Assembly: GCA_003427395.1 (NCBI GenBank)
Contig: BFEA01000134.1
Location: forward strand, 306,620 to 348,167
DNA length: 41,548 nucleotides
Direction of reading: 5' to 3'
Source: Chara braunii
Lineage: Eukaryota; Streptophyta; Charophyceae; Charales; Characeae
Shown: in pieces, positions 32,101 through 41,059 of the stretch
How positions within the stretch are numbered: position 1 is the stretch's first letter
Layout of the letters: each line of letters starts with the position of its first letter
Position numbers and translations under genes: made by a program
Notes under the pieces: model-generated
Told to the model about the DNA's origin: nothing
What the model saw: only the letters and a program-made list of their open reading frames with translations
Database searches by the model: none

Positions 32101-32475
32101 GCCGCACGAAATCGCGCCGTTATTGTCGATGTTGTCGTCGGGGTCGTTCTCCGCACGCGCGCTCGACTTGGTCAAATGTAGCAATCAAAGGAAAATATCC
32201 TTAATTCCTGCTTAATCAAAAATAAATAAATAATAATAATATCACCAAGCAAAACGACCGAGGTCCGGGCCGGCTTTACGATCAACAACAGAAAAGAATC
32301 ACGCGCGCCTTAAACCTGCGCGCCCACGCACTCGCTATTGTGGTCAACCACCCAGTCAACGCAATTACAGACGCAGCCGCGCTTAGCGCGGTATGCTTAA
32401 ACTCTAAACCAAAACTATTTTCTATCACTTGCAAAAACCAGGGCGGATACCCTTGTAAGGGTATTCGCACCGACA
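29102..32475 (+). repeat. Right terminal repeat (LTR) of element B, shortened copy
   Basis: 29102-30616 matches 14735-16250 and 30617-32475 matches 20142-21979. The 3.9 kb at 16251-20141 are absent; one shared base at the junction and no target duplication point to deletion here rather than insertion in the other copy. The outer end GCACCGACA abuts the GCGC target copy. TATAAAA is at 29600-29606, AATAAA at 30331-30336, and the palindrome TACCCTTGTAAGGGTA at 32448-32463. Confidence 0.85.
29600..29606 (+). promoter_or_regulatory. TATA box in right repeat of element B
   Basis: TATAAAA in ACTTAGTATAAAATCGCGC, the counterpart of 15233-15239. Confidence 0.5.
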
Positions 32476-32479
32476 GCGC
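32476..32479. repeat. Target-site duplication GCGC, right copy
   Basis: Directly after the GACA end of element B; partner of 14639-14642. Confidence 0.9.
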
Positions 32480-33363
32480 AACACATTGAATGGACATTGG
32501 GTGCATTGTGAGACGCTGGGTTCAAGATTGCCCTCGAGAAAAGCGAATTTTTCCTCTCGGAAATTTCGTTCTTAGGCTACGTCGTGACACGTGGAGGATT
32601 GCGGCCGGACTCGAGAAAAGTTGCGGCGGTGAAAGAAGCCCCGGTTCCCACTTCACTTACGCAGGTTCGAGCCTTCTTGGGATTGGTGTCGTACTACCGA
32701 CGCTTCATCAAGGGCTTTGTCGGGATTGCGCGGCCACTAACGAATCTGTTAAGGAAGGACCAGCCTCTCAGTTGGGACGCGGAGTGCCAACAGGCCTTTG
32801 CAACCCTCAAGGACGCTTTGGCGACGGCCCCTATTTTGATTCGGTCGGACCCCTCGAAGCAGTTCACTCTCATCACGGACTGGCAACCGGAAGCTATTTC
32901 CGCTATTCTAGCGCAGAAGGGGAACGATGATCGTGAACACGTCATCGAATACGCTTCACACACCGTACCGGACGAACGATGGAATGACTCGGCACCTCAA
33001 GGCGAGTGCTATGCGGTAGTTTAGGGAATCCAACACTTCCACCCGTATCTCTACGGACAGAAGTTTCGCCTTGCGACGGATCACGAGCCTCTGCTAGCTT
33101 TGAAGAAGTTCACCAACTACACGGGCATGATTGGCCGTTGGGCGGTGCGACTACAAGAGTACGACTTCGATATCGTCCATCGAAAGACAGAGCGACACGG
33201 CAACGCGGATGGACTGACACGTCTGCATCGGCCTGCTAAGGTACCAAAGGGTGAGGAAATTACACCGTGGAAAGAGTCGGACTTGACCAACGAGCCTAAG
33301 TACGAACAGGTCACGGTGCCAGTTATCCCACGTGGCAAGAAGCAAAACGGTGGCGATGGGTGA
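32476..33363 (+). pseudogene. pol: RT end and RNase H of element A, resumed after the insertion
   Basis: The frame resumes codon-exact after the insertion: QHIEWTLGAL, stop (TGA 32509-32511), DAGFKIALEKSEFFLSEISFLGYVV, the end of the RT. The connection domain follows (VRAFLGLVSYYRRFIKGFVGIARPLTNLL). The RNase H has FTLITDWQ (Asp), GECYAVV (Glu) and LATDHEPLLAL (Asp) and ends in the HGNADGLTRL block. A TAG at 33022-33024 interrupts AVV-GIQHF, where the family normally has Trp or a similar residue. The frame ends TGA 33361-33363 and overlaps the next ORF by eight bases. RNase H would remove the RNA strand during cDNA synthesis. Confidence 0.88.
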
Positions 33364-35082
33364 TGGAGGTAACCCCACTTCCCCTCTCTCTCCCCCTTTC
33401 TCTTCGTCTCTCCTCTCCCTGCCTGACAAATTTTGTTATTTTTGCGAAGCTATCTCCCGCGTATATTCGATCTCCATGCGTCCTTACGGGGAAGGGTATG
33501 CGGATTGGATAGATTGCCGACAGTGTGTCGCGCGAGCCCATGGCTCGTGCATCCAATACAGGAACGATAGTAAACCATGGTCGTGCCCCTTGTGCAGGAC
33601 CGACAAGATTCCGACTGAGGCTCGTTTTTTGGATGCCACGTCAGAAGGGTTGGAAAGGACCCGGAAGTTTAGAAGGGCCGAAGTATGGACTGATATTGCC
33701 TTAATTGCCACCCTAGTAGGTAACCCCCTCCAGGATTTCACCAAGGAAGATCGGAGGAGGGCTAACGAAAGGGCTCGGGATTATCGGTGGATAGAAGGTA
33801 GATTGGAAAAACGGAAAATAGACGGCAGTGGGATTTGGATGGTGGTACCACATCCGTTCATGCGGTATGACTAGGTTAAGACAGCCCACGAGGAAACTGC
33901 GACCCATTTTGCCGTACGAATCACGGAATCCGCTATCGACAAAAATGGGTGGTACTCGTCCAATATCCGCAACGATGTGAAATACATTGTCGTCAACTAT
34001 CAAGTCTGCGCCACCGATAAAGCGCCGATTCAGCCACCAAGATCGATCGTTCCCACGGTTGTTGAACGGTCATTTCAAAGAGTGAGCATGGACACTACCG
34101 ACATAGTGGTGCCCCTTGGCCCTAATAGTTGTGAATATTCAGTCCTATTGGTACTTGTTGACCATTTCTCGAAATGGATCGAAGCGTATCCTTGTCGCAC
34201 ATGACAAGCCACGGAAATCACGCGATATGTCAACCGTTTCCTCGGGATGCATCAGGATACAGAAGAGATCCTGACCGACAACGGGGCCGAATTCAGGGGA
34301 GAAGTGTTAAAGATCTGGTCATACGTGGCGTTGCCATACGGAACACTGCACCCCACATATCACAATCCAATGGGCTGGTCGAAAACGCTAACCAGGTGAT
34401 AAAGAGAGCATTGCGACGAAACATCGCGGCACGGGATCCGAGGCCCTGGTCTGATATCGTCGATCACATCCTGGCGGTCCATCTCGGAACGCCCCACGAA
34501 TCGACGGGGCAAAGCCCCTTCCAATTAAGGACCAATAGCGTCGCTTGCGTTTTGATACCCAGCCTCCCGGATGAGTCTACATTGAACCGACGGCCCACCA
34601 GGGCTACGGCTCGGGACAAGGCCAAACGACACCTAGAGTTAATGGAACGGTCGCTGCCCAGGCTAGCCCGAAAATGACAGAAAATGATCGAACTAGCCCA
34701 AGGCCGGCAGGTCCGGAGCGACGAGGCCCGAAATGGGAACTCGGGTCCACGGCCCCAGTACAAATTGGGGGACGTGGCGCAGGTGAGGAAATGTGCTCGC
34801 CAGGGTAAGCTAGCGCCACGATTCTTCGGGCGATATCGCGTGATCCAGCTCGACCCCAATGGCGTGGACACCGTGCGTCTCGCCCCTGAAGTCTGCGGCA
34901 GTCGATCGGCCCGCCCTATCACACGCCACGTGTCCTATCTTCGCCTCCTCCCCTCTGCTCCATCTCCTTCTCCCTCGGTCTCTCTCTCTGAGGAAGCCAA
35001 CGACGACGGTGCTGACACTCCGCCATCTCCCTCTCCTTCTTGCTCCCTCTCTGCCACCCCGTCACCCCCGCCATCGCCATGA
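33356..35082 (+). pseudogene. pol: PHD finger-integrase part of element A pol
   Basis: ATG 33356 overlaps the RNase H stop in ATGGGTGA. After a Ser/Pro-rich start, residues 27-80 form a PHD-type finger. Then come a charged linker, TAG 33872-33874, and the integrase zinc motif AHEETATH ... NYQVC, whose first Cys is Tyr (codon 33998-34000). The core has SMDTTD (Asp codon 34091-34093), LTDNGAEF (Asp 34277-34279) and, after a shift near 34,350, NGLVENANQVIKRALRRN (Glu 34381-34383). The C-terminal domain reads YKLGDVAQV...GKLAPRFFGRYRVIQLDPNGVDTVRL and ends in a Ser/Pro-rich tail at 35082. Stops are at 34204-34206 and 34675-34677. The integrase would insert cDNA; the PHD finger suggests chromatin reading at the target. 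The catalytic residues survive, but not in one frame. Confidence 0.85.
33434..33595 (+). other. PHD-type zinc finger (C4HC3) in element A pol
   Basis: Counting from ATG 33356, ligands are C27, C30, C54, C57, H62, C65, C77 and C80. The spacing is C-x2-C-x23-C-x2-C-x4-H-x2-C-x11-C-x2-C, with Trp at 75, two residues before the last Cys pair, as is typical of PHD fingers. PHD fingers commonly bind histone H3 tails. All eight ligands are intact in this otherwise decayed copy. Confidence 0.82.
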
Positions 35083-35465
35083 GCTTTGCCATCGAGCAAG
35101 CTTTCAGTGATCAACTGATGATGCCACGGGGAGAGATCTCAGCCATCCGCCAAGTGCATCATCCGCAGATCAGTCCCGACTTCATGCGCCTTGCGCAGTT
35201 TTTCTGCACTGCGGGTGTGTACGGCGTGGCAAAGTTCCGGTTCACGAGCAACCCCCAGGTGGTAGTGCTGGCCGAGGCAACGACGTTCCAACGGCGAGCG
35301 GCCCCAGGAATTAGCCACGTGTCTACCGTGGTAGTCTTCAGTGGCGACATCACCGCCTTCGAGCCGACGCGGCAAGCCGCCATCAAAAGCACCTTGTACC
35401 ATTGGGGTCGTGATCTGGCCACTGATTGGGATCGACGGCTCATAAGGCACGGTGACGAGTGCTAA
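35079..35465 (+). CDS. Extra ORF 1 after integrase, unknown function, 128 residues
   Basis: ATG 35079 overlaps the end of the integrase frame by four bases (ATGA). It starts MSFAIEQAFSDQLMMPRGEISAIRQVHHPQISPDF and has a mixed hydrophobic/charged body ending YHWGRDLATDWDRRLIRHGDEC. After the TAA the same frame continues meaningfully for 28 codons (PVDDIEVNMLCKPPVVLPELAPFQPRR) to about 35552, so the stop may be a recent change. No membrane segment or known domain is visible. Confidence 0.5.
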   Translation: MSFAIEQAFSDQLMMPRGEISAIRQVHHPQISPDFMRLAQFFCTAGVYGVAKFRFTSNPQVVVLAEATTFQRRAAPGISHVSTVVVFSGDITAFEPTRQAAIKSTLYHWGRDLATDWDRRLIRHGDEC

Positions 35466-35545
35466 CCTGTCGACGACATCGAGGTCAACATGCTGTGCAA
35501 GCCACCTGTCGTCCTCCCAGAACTTGCTCCCTTCCAGCCGCGTCG

Positions 35546-36702
35546 ATGAGTCGTGCACCGATCTCGACGTTTTCTCCTCCCTCTCTCTTCCCCATCTTCT
35601 GGCAGTCCTCTCACTACCCTCGTCTCTCCTTCCGCCTGGAACCGCTGACACTACCTATCGTTGATCCGGATCGTTGGAGGCTGTGGCGTGAAAGTTCGTT
35701 GAGCTCTCGTTCTGCCTGCTACGAGTGGATCTGAACTGGATGTGGGAAGGCGATCAGAGGCCCGCATCAGAGACCGTGGAGTTGCTCGTCATTCAAGCGT
35801 GGAAGACAAACGTGGCGGGAGACCTTCTGGGATTCGTCTTTGGAGCAGTGGATCGGGGAAACCGATCACAGATCGTGCGGGAACTTACGATCGTGATCGC
35901 GCGACTGGCCGACGAACTCCCCCTCGATATCGTCTCTCAGAGCGACGAAGAGCGCGTGCCATATACCCTCTCAAGGACTCTCGCCCCGAGCCTCCAGTGG
36001 TCGGCTTGTATCGAGGAGCGTTGGGCGGACGACCGTTTTCCCTCTCGCAGCGAGTACCTGGACGTCCACAGCCTGACTAATCCCCCCTTCTTTCGGCAAC
36101 CAACGACGCTCGAGTCGGCGGCGCTAAGAGCGGAAGAGGAGGCGGAAGAAGAATCGGAAGGAGAATTGAGGAGAGAGGCCGGGGAAGCAGCGGTCCGGTT
36201 GGCCGAGGACGAGGAAGAAGAACGCGAAGCTGAAGAAGAAGAAGAATAAGAGGAAGCAGAGGAGGAGACTTCGGAAGAAGAGGAGGAAGCCTATAGTGAG
36301 CACAGTGAGGGCGAGCTAAGTGAAGAGGACGACGAAGACGACGACGAAGAAGGGGAAAGCGGAGACGACCAGGAGCCGACGCACGACGACGAGCTCGAGT
36401 GGGTGCCAGGACCGGATCGAAGAGAAGAGGACCCTGAGGCTGCCGCACAACGCAAGAAAGAGGTCGTGAAGGGAAAGCAGTCGGCGATCGACTCCGCATC
36501 GAACGATCCCTCCAAGGATCCCGAGCCGCCCAAGCCGGAACATGGGGACCTTGCTGCCACAACCTCGAGCGCCGCGACGACAAGGCGCCGACCCCGATCC
36601 CGATCCCCGTCCCCCTCTGCCTCCGCCCGTCCCCCAATTCGTCAACGTGTCAATAAGGGGCTTCGCCCTTTATCCCCGATCCATATACCACCGTCCCCTT
36701 AG
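35546..36702 (+). pseudogene. Extra ORF 2 after integrase, with long acidic tract
   Basis: ATG 35546 (MSRAPIS) leads to DPDRWRLWRESSLSSRSACYEW. A shift near 35,722 leads to DLNWMWEGDQRPASETVELLVIQAWKTNVAGDLLGFVFG and SLTNPPFFRQPTTLES. A Glu/Asp-rich tract of over 100 residues (about 36120-36400) follows, broken by TAA at 36247-36249. The tail is Lys- and then Arg/Ser-rich (RRRPRSRSPSPSASARPP). The composition suggests a nucleic-acid or chromatin-associated disordered protein; this is inference. No membrane anchor is seen, so an envelope role is unlikely. Confidence 0.5.
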
Positions 36703-37180
36703 CTATCTCTCTTTCAATCAATATTTCCATCGCGTCGTCTTCCCCCGTAACCCCTTCCCCATCGCCACCTTCCGACATTTTTACTCCGCCCGCCAAGAGC
36801 TGACAGGCCACCCCCACCCTTCCGCTCGGTGCGCCGTCCCCGATTACCCCCTCCACGTTCTACTCCTTAGCAGCGCGTGGCGAGGCCTTAACCACATAGA
36901 GGTTTACTGCATCGTCACGGGGACCTTTCCCGCGTGCGAAGACCATGATCGGTTCCGCACCAACGTCCTCCGAACCCTCGTTTCCCTTTACCCAGACTAC
37001 CCTGCTTCCCTTCCCCGCAGCGGCCAGCGATTCCCCCGCTTCCATCGCATCGTCCGCTTTCAAGAGCTTCCCTACGACCTCACTGCGATCGGGCGCTTCA
37101 TACCTGAGCTTACGATGGAGCCGCCTCGCCCTCCCTCATACTCGTACCGCCTTCCTTTCCCCTTTCCGGTTAATTACTGA
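36542..37180 (+). CDS. Extra ORF 3 before the right LTR, 212 residues, unknown function
   Basis: ATG 36542; it overlaps the end of extra ORF 2 in another frame. The first 40 residues are Pro/Arg-rich and may not be native. From SIRGFALYPRSIYHRPLSYLSFNQYFHRVVF onward the frame looks protein-like, with RHFYSARQELTGH, DYPLHVLLLSSAWRGLNHIEVYCIVTGTFP, DHDRFRTNVLRTLVSLYPDYP and a Pro/Tyr-rich end (PPSYSYRLPFPFPVNY). No known domain or transmembrane helix recognised. The frame has no stop or shift. Confidence 0.5.
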   Translation: MGTLLPQPRAPRRQGADPDPDPRPPLPPPVPQFVNVSIRGFALYPRSIYHRPLSYLSFNQYFHRVVFPRNPFPIATFRHFYSARQELTGHPHPSARCAVPDYPLHVLLLSSAWRGLNHIEVYCIVTGTFPACEDHDRFRTNVLRTLVSLYPDYPASLPRSGQRFPRFHRIVRFQELPYDLTAIGRFIPELTMEPPRPPSYSYRLPFPFPVNY

Positions 37181-37423
37181 TGTAGCGGTAATGGACGAGT
37201 GTCGCGGTGACGACACGAGAAGGATCCCGTCCTTGGATCGACGAAAACCCAATCTGAGGAACTAGTGGCAGAGCAATGTTGCCACGTGGCTGACGTCCAC
37301 ACGCGATTGAACGGTAAGTGGCATAGACTGAGGTGCTCCGCGTGTCGATCGATTAGAGAAATAGAAACGTGTCAACAAGCAAGCAGGAGCTTGCTAATAT
37401 TGGAACCCCCTGGGCGTCACATA
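37181..37423 (+). other. Untranslated end of element A before the right LTR
   Basis: No coding. A clear polypurine tract is not visible directly before the LTR. The last 22 bp hold GGAACCCCCTGGGCGT (37402-37417), also found in pol at 13879-13894. Confidence 0.5.
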
Positions 37424-38212
37424 TGTGACGTACCACTTTCTGTAATGCGCGATTTTCTGCGCGGTTGCAACGAGGGGTCCTAAGCTGGGAAGATTGGGCC
37501 AATTACGGGAAATCGGGATCGGTGGAGAATTGCATCAGTGTCCTCGCTTTTTCGTCCTTTTCGTCACTTCTTTTTCGAATGGTTGGGCACGGAGATGGGT
37601 GTGTCTTGGGACGACCGGTTGATTGATTGGTCAGATGGATGTCTGACGCGTCGCCGCGCGCGCGCGCGATTTATAAATGTTGACATCGTTTCTTTCGGTT
37701 CGGTTTCGATCTTTTGGGCGCAAACATCGTGCGGGAAATTGCTTCGTTCTTTTTGAAATCCCTTTTGAATCATTTTCGAGTTTTGTCGAGCCCCCGATGG
37801 CTCTCGGAATTTCGGACTTTCCTTCTGGAATTTGTGCTTTTTGCTTTTTCGCATTAAATAGGAATTCAGTAATTAGGATTTTTCCTGCCGCGCGGCGCCT
37901 TTTTGTCTACGCGCTTCTTCATGCGGCTGCAAGGGTACTCGGATTAGTGGGCGCCCTTAATCGTGTGTGTAACTGTGATTTTGGGCGGGCGCCATTGTAA
38001 CTGTATCTTTCTTCTTGCACTTCGTCTCTCCCGCCCTCCCTCTCTTTCTTTTGCTGAAATTTTTGTAAGCCGCGGCTTGCATGTTCCGATCGATGCATGG
38101 AGAAGAGTTACGTCCCCCATGCCGCGGTCGATCATGCAGAACACAGGCGCTCCCTCTCTAATCCCCACTCTAAGTCCTGGTAATTCCGTGTTCTTCGCTC
38201 ATGCATGCACGC

Positions 38213-38219
38213 TATAAAT
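38213..38219 (+). promoter_or_regulatory. TATA box of right LTR of element A
   Basis: TATAAAT after CATGCATGCACGC, as at 9730-9736. It could also drive transcription outward into the right flank. Confidence 0.5.
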
Positions 38220-38878
38220 TTCGTCTACACATCTAGTCAACTCTCTTAACCCGTTGTTGGAAGCTCGGGGTTGCGCGATCAGGAAGGGTCGGCACACGAG
38301 TGAAGTAAGGGGTGAGTAGAGTAGGAGTTAGGCGACCCGATGGGCTGGTGCCGAACGCTCGGGATTGACGTGGGCCACGACGGACTGTAGGCACGGGCGA
38401 ATCCGACGGGTGAGGGAGGACTAAGCGGGGTCACAACTTCGTGGGTTGGTGCGTGACGAAGGACTGTCCGCATCGGAGAAGAGAGAGAGAGAAGGAGAGA
38501 GTTGAGGTCGATGGACACGGATTTGTTGTTTCTTCGTCTTTTCCCCCTCTTCATCTGTGTACATACATTTTGATTGCGGCTCCGGGCGGTTTTGCCCGTT
38601 CTTATTTTCGTTTCAGCCTTCTGGAACCTGGGCTTGGGTTTTTACTCACACTTGTCCTTGCGATGTCCGTCCCAATTGCATTATGGGTATTATTGTCGAA
38701 TGTATAGATGTATGGATGTTATGTCTGCTTGTCTATCTTTTTGCTGAGAATCCCTGTCCTTGCTTTTTGTTTGTGTCGAATCTTTGCTCGCACCTGACGC
38801 AGCTGTAGATGGGATAGGAATCTGGCCCCGACAGCGATTTTGTTCCCGTTTTTGTTTGTCTCACGATGGGGTGGTGAT

Positions 38879-39148
38879 ATGGTTGCGCCTTGCATAATCG
38901 AAACTTACGGAGAAATTAGACGATCCGAAGTCTGGCCCCGCGAACGTCGTGCGAGAACACGTGTAAACGTGATCCGAGTCACGCCCTTCCACGCATTCCC
39001 GTGCGTCGATTCGCCCAAACAGATTTGCGGCGGAACCATCATCTCGTACGGGCACGATGAGGTGCAACTAAGTTCGCCTGTCCTGTACGTGCTCGTGAGC
39101 GGTGACGATAACCCGACCCGAGCTGTCCCATCTACGATGATACCATGA
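38879..39148 (+). CDS. Small ORF inside right LTR, counterpart of 10396-10665
   Basis: MVAPCIIETYGEIRRSEVWPRERR to AVPSTMIP, same length as the left copy, ending in the same ATGA overlap. Confidence 0.35.
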   Translation: MVAPCIIETYGEIRRSEVWPRERRARTRVNVIRVTPFHAFPCVDSPKQICGGTIISYGHDEVQLSSPVLYVLVSGDDNPTRAVPSTMIP

Positions 39149-39612
39149 CGCGATCTTGGAGCTCAGATTCATCCTACGACCCAGATTATTTCACCCCTTG
39201 GATAAACGAACTCATAAGGCTGCGATACCCCTGTCACACGGAGAATCGACTATGTCCGCGAGAATTCCACTGCGCCACCTCTAGCGACCCTCGGTGCTCT
39301 GATTTCCCTTCCCCCGACCACACCTACTACTTCACTCACCAGGGATTTGTTGACATCACCACCAGTTTCCCTCCTTTCCGCCTTCTTCTCCCGTATCATC
39401 AACTCAGCGTCGTTCCGTGGCCGGCCATAGCCCCCTATTGGCCCAGTACACTTTGTTTGAATTGCCGACATAGCGGCGAACAGAAAACTCCGGAATTCCG
39501 AAGGCCCAATCCAAGTACGCGGAGGCCTGCGCCACGTAGCGGCCCCCGACGGCCTAACTTTTTGGGACCGCCTCCGCCGCGGAGGGATTTCCCCATCAAC
39601 CGTCGCCCATAG
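39145..39612 (+). CDS. ORF inside right LTR, counterpart of 10662-11153
   Basis: 155 residues, MTRSWSSDSSYDPDYF to RRDFPINRRP. It ends eight residues earlier than the left copy because of a TAG. No domain recognised. Confidence 0.4.
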   Translation: MTRSWSSDSSYDPDYFTPWINELIRLRYPCHTENRLCPREFHCATSSDPRCSDFPSPDHTYYFTHQGFVDITTSFPPFRLLLPYHQLSVVPWPAIAPYWPSTLCLNCRHSGEQKTPEFRRPNPSTRRPAPRSGPRRPNFLGPPPPRRDFPINRRP

Positions 39613-39793
39613 TGCCCCGGCCCCATCGGACCTGGAGTCCCTTGCGCACGCACCCCTAATTTGCCTAATTGCATTCATATCCTCAAGACTCCCCCACTTT
39701 CCCAAAAATCCTTGGCACACCCCTTTTCGCGCTTCCAGGCCCACATCCCACTCCGATCAGGAAGTCGCGCTGGGCGTGAGGTTGGGTGTCACA

Positions 39794-39797
39794 GGTC
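39794..39797. repeat. Target-site duplication of element A, right copy
   Basis: GGTC directly after TGTCACA; partner of the inverted GACC at 6537-6540. Confidence 0.6.
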
Positions 39798-40144
39798 AAC
39801 GTCAGTCCCAGCGGAGGCAGAAATGGGCAAGGGGCGGGGGGGCATGCTTTAGGTGGGAACTGCATGCTCTTGGGGAAAGAGGGGTAGAGGGTCGGTCCTA
39901 TATTGGGGCCGAGGGAGAGTGGGTGACCCAACTCGGCGAAGGCAGTGTAGGGCTGAGGGGGGAGGTGTAGGGGGAGGGAGGGGCGATCTCTCTCGAAGAA
40001 TTCTAACATTCAGTTTAGTATTTCTTTCCATTTCTTTTCCTTAGGTTTGCCTCTCGAGGAGGTTGTAGGCATAGGTGCTATCTGGCAAGTCATCTGTGAT
40101 CCTGCGAAGGGTGGTAAAAAATTTGGTGGCCCTCGAAGACCGAA
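39798..40144. other. G-rich right flank, no gene
   Basis: Many G tracts of four to seven (for example 39832-39841, 39957-39984). No supported frame. Confidence 0.45.
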
Positions 40145-40836
40145 GCTGGAGCAACGCTGGCTTGAGTCGGAGCCAGGTGGCGCAACTTTGTGACCTAGCT
40201 TAGTGGGGGCGTGGGGCCTGGTAAAGAGATCTGGGGGGCTGTTTGCGAGGGCAGTCTCAGTGGTCATCGGGGTTCATAACTGGAGCAATGCTGCCCGGTG
40301 CTGGAGCAATGTTGTGCAACTCTGTAACCTAACCTGATGGGAGCATGAGGCCTGGAAGAGCTTCGGTTCATCACGGTGCTGAAAACAGCCATGCTGGTGG
40401 TGGTCGTAGGTGAATTGAATAGGTTTCACCTATCTGATTCGTGGCTGGGAGGATTTTTGACACACATATTCTAGTGACTTGGTAGAGTTTTGAGTAGTCG
40501 CCATCAATGTTTCTGATTTTTTCCTTTATCCATGGTTTGTTGGTTTTGGTATCTGGGACTTCTAGCAACTCATCTTAGACAGCTCCATTGCTGATATACT
40601 CAGTGATCTGCGGCTGTTCGATGCCAGAACGACGCTGGCTGGTGCGGGGGTGTTGCCCTGTAACCTGCTGATGCAGGAGTGTGAGGCCTGGTAGAGAGAT
40701 CTGGGGATGCTTTGGGTTGGGTATTCCAAGGGATAACCAAGAGTTGCTGCTGGGGCGACGCTGGCCGGAGCTGGGGCGAGTTGTGTTGCCCTGTAACCCA
40801 GCAGGGTGGGGGTGTGAGGCCTGGAAGAGCTCGGCA
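40145..40836. repeat. Four degenerate ~90-bp repeats
   Basis: Units at about 40145-40240, 40279-40366, 40626-40708 and 40749-40836. Each has (G/A)GAGC(A/G)A(C/T)GCTGGC-like starts, TTGCCCTGTAACC, a GTGGGGGTGTGAGGCCTGG block and AGAGATCTGGGG or AGAGCT. Spacing is irregular. Confidence 0.7.
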
Positions 40837-40986
40837 GGGAGTAAGACAGTGCTGGAGAGCTTTAGAAGGGTTGCTAGGGATCCACAGGGTTTTGAGCATT
40901 TGTAGGATCTCTGTGGTGGCATGTTTTGTTGTGGGCAGTCCTTTTTTCTGTAGACTAAGTTTGTTGTAGTAATTATCTAAGTAGCA

Positions 40987-41059
40987 CAAAATTCTCTCAA
41001 AGTTCTCTCAGTCAAAGCCGGGGCCAAATTCTCTCAAAGTTTTCTCAGTCAAAGCCGGG
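40987..41059. repeat. ~38-bp tandem repeat, two copies
   Basis: AAATTCTCTCAAAGTT(C/T)TCTCAGTCAAAGCCGGG occurs twice in tandem, followed by TAATGGCCCCGG. Confidence 0.9.

Larger units (their letters stand above)
14643..32475 (+). mobile_element. Element B: 17.8-kb LTR-type insertion with giant terminal repeats, nested in the RT gene of element A
   Basis: Ends TGTC and GACA, 4-bp target duplication, and direct repeats at both ends. Segments 14735-16250 and 20142-21979 of the left part match 29102-30616 and 30617-32475 of the right part, in the same order and orientation. TG...CA ends, the target duplication and the terminal direct repeats define an LTR element. No pol gene in plus orientation was found inside; the only coding remnants are on the minus strand (element C). 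B may therefore be a non-autonomous large element, or a minus-oriented element whose own genes are those of C. I found no PBS. Confidence 0.8.
9159..39793 (+). mobile_element. Element A: Ty3/Gypsy LTR retrotransposon, host of a nested insertion
   Basis: Direct repeats of about 2.2-2.4 kb flank a tRNA-iMet PBS and, in order, gag, CCHC knuckle, aspartic protease, RT, RNase H, PHD finger, integrase and extra ORFs. This is the Ty3/Gypsy order (integrase after RNase H). The first 194 bp of the left LTR are displaced and inverted at 6343-6536. Without the 17.8-kb insertion at 14643-32475 and one target copy, the element is about 13 kb. Every pol segment carries stops or frameshifts and part of RT is missing, so the copy is dead. 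In one 105-bp LTR stretch counted by eye (10678 and 39161 onward) there are five differences. Confidence 0.9.
37424..39793 (+). repeat. Right LTR of element A, 2,370 bp
   Basis: It begins TGTGACG and ends TGTCACA. It matches the inverted 6343-6536 over 37424-37618 and the main left LTR body from 37648. 37619-37647 have no counterpart on the left. This copy is uninterrupted and defines the LTR. Confidence 0.9.

Noticed and set aside
36077-36637. Minus-strand Ser/Arg/Leu-rich frames
   Set aside because: Antisense of the GAA/GAG-rich acidic tract; serine- and leucine-rich only for that reason.
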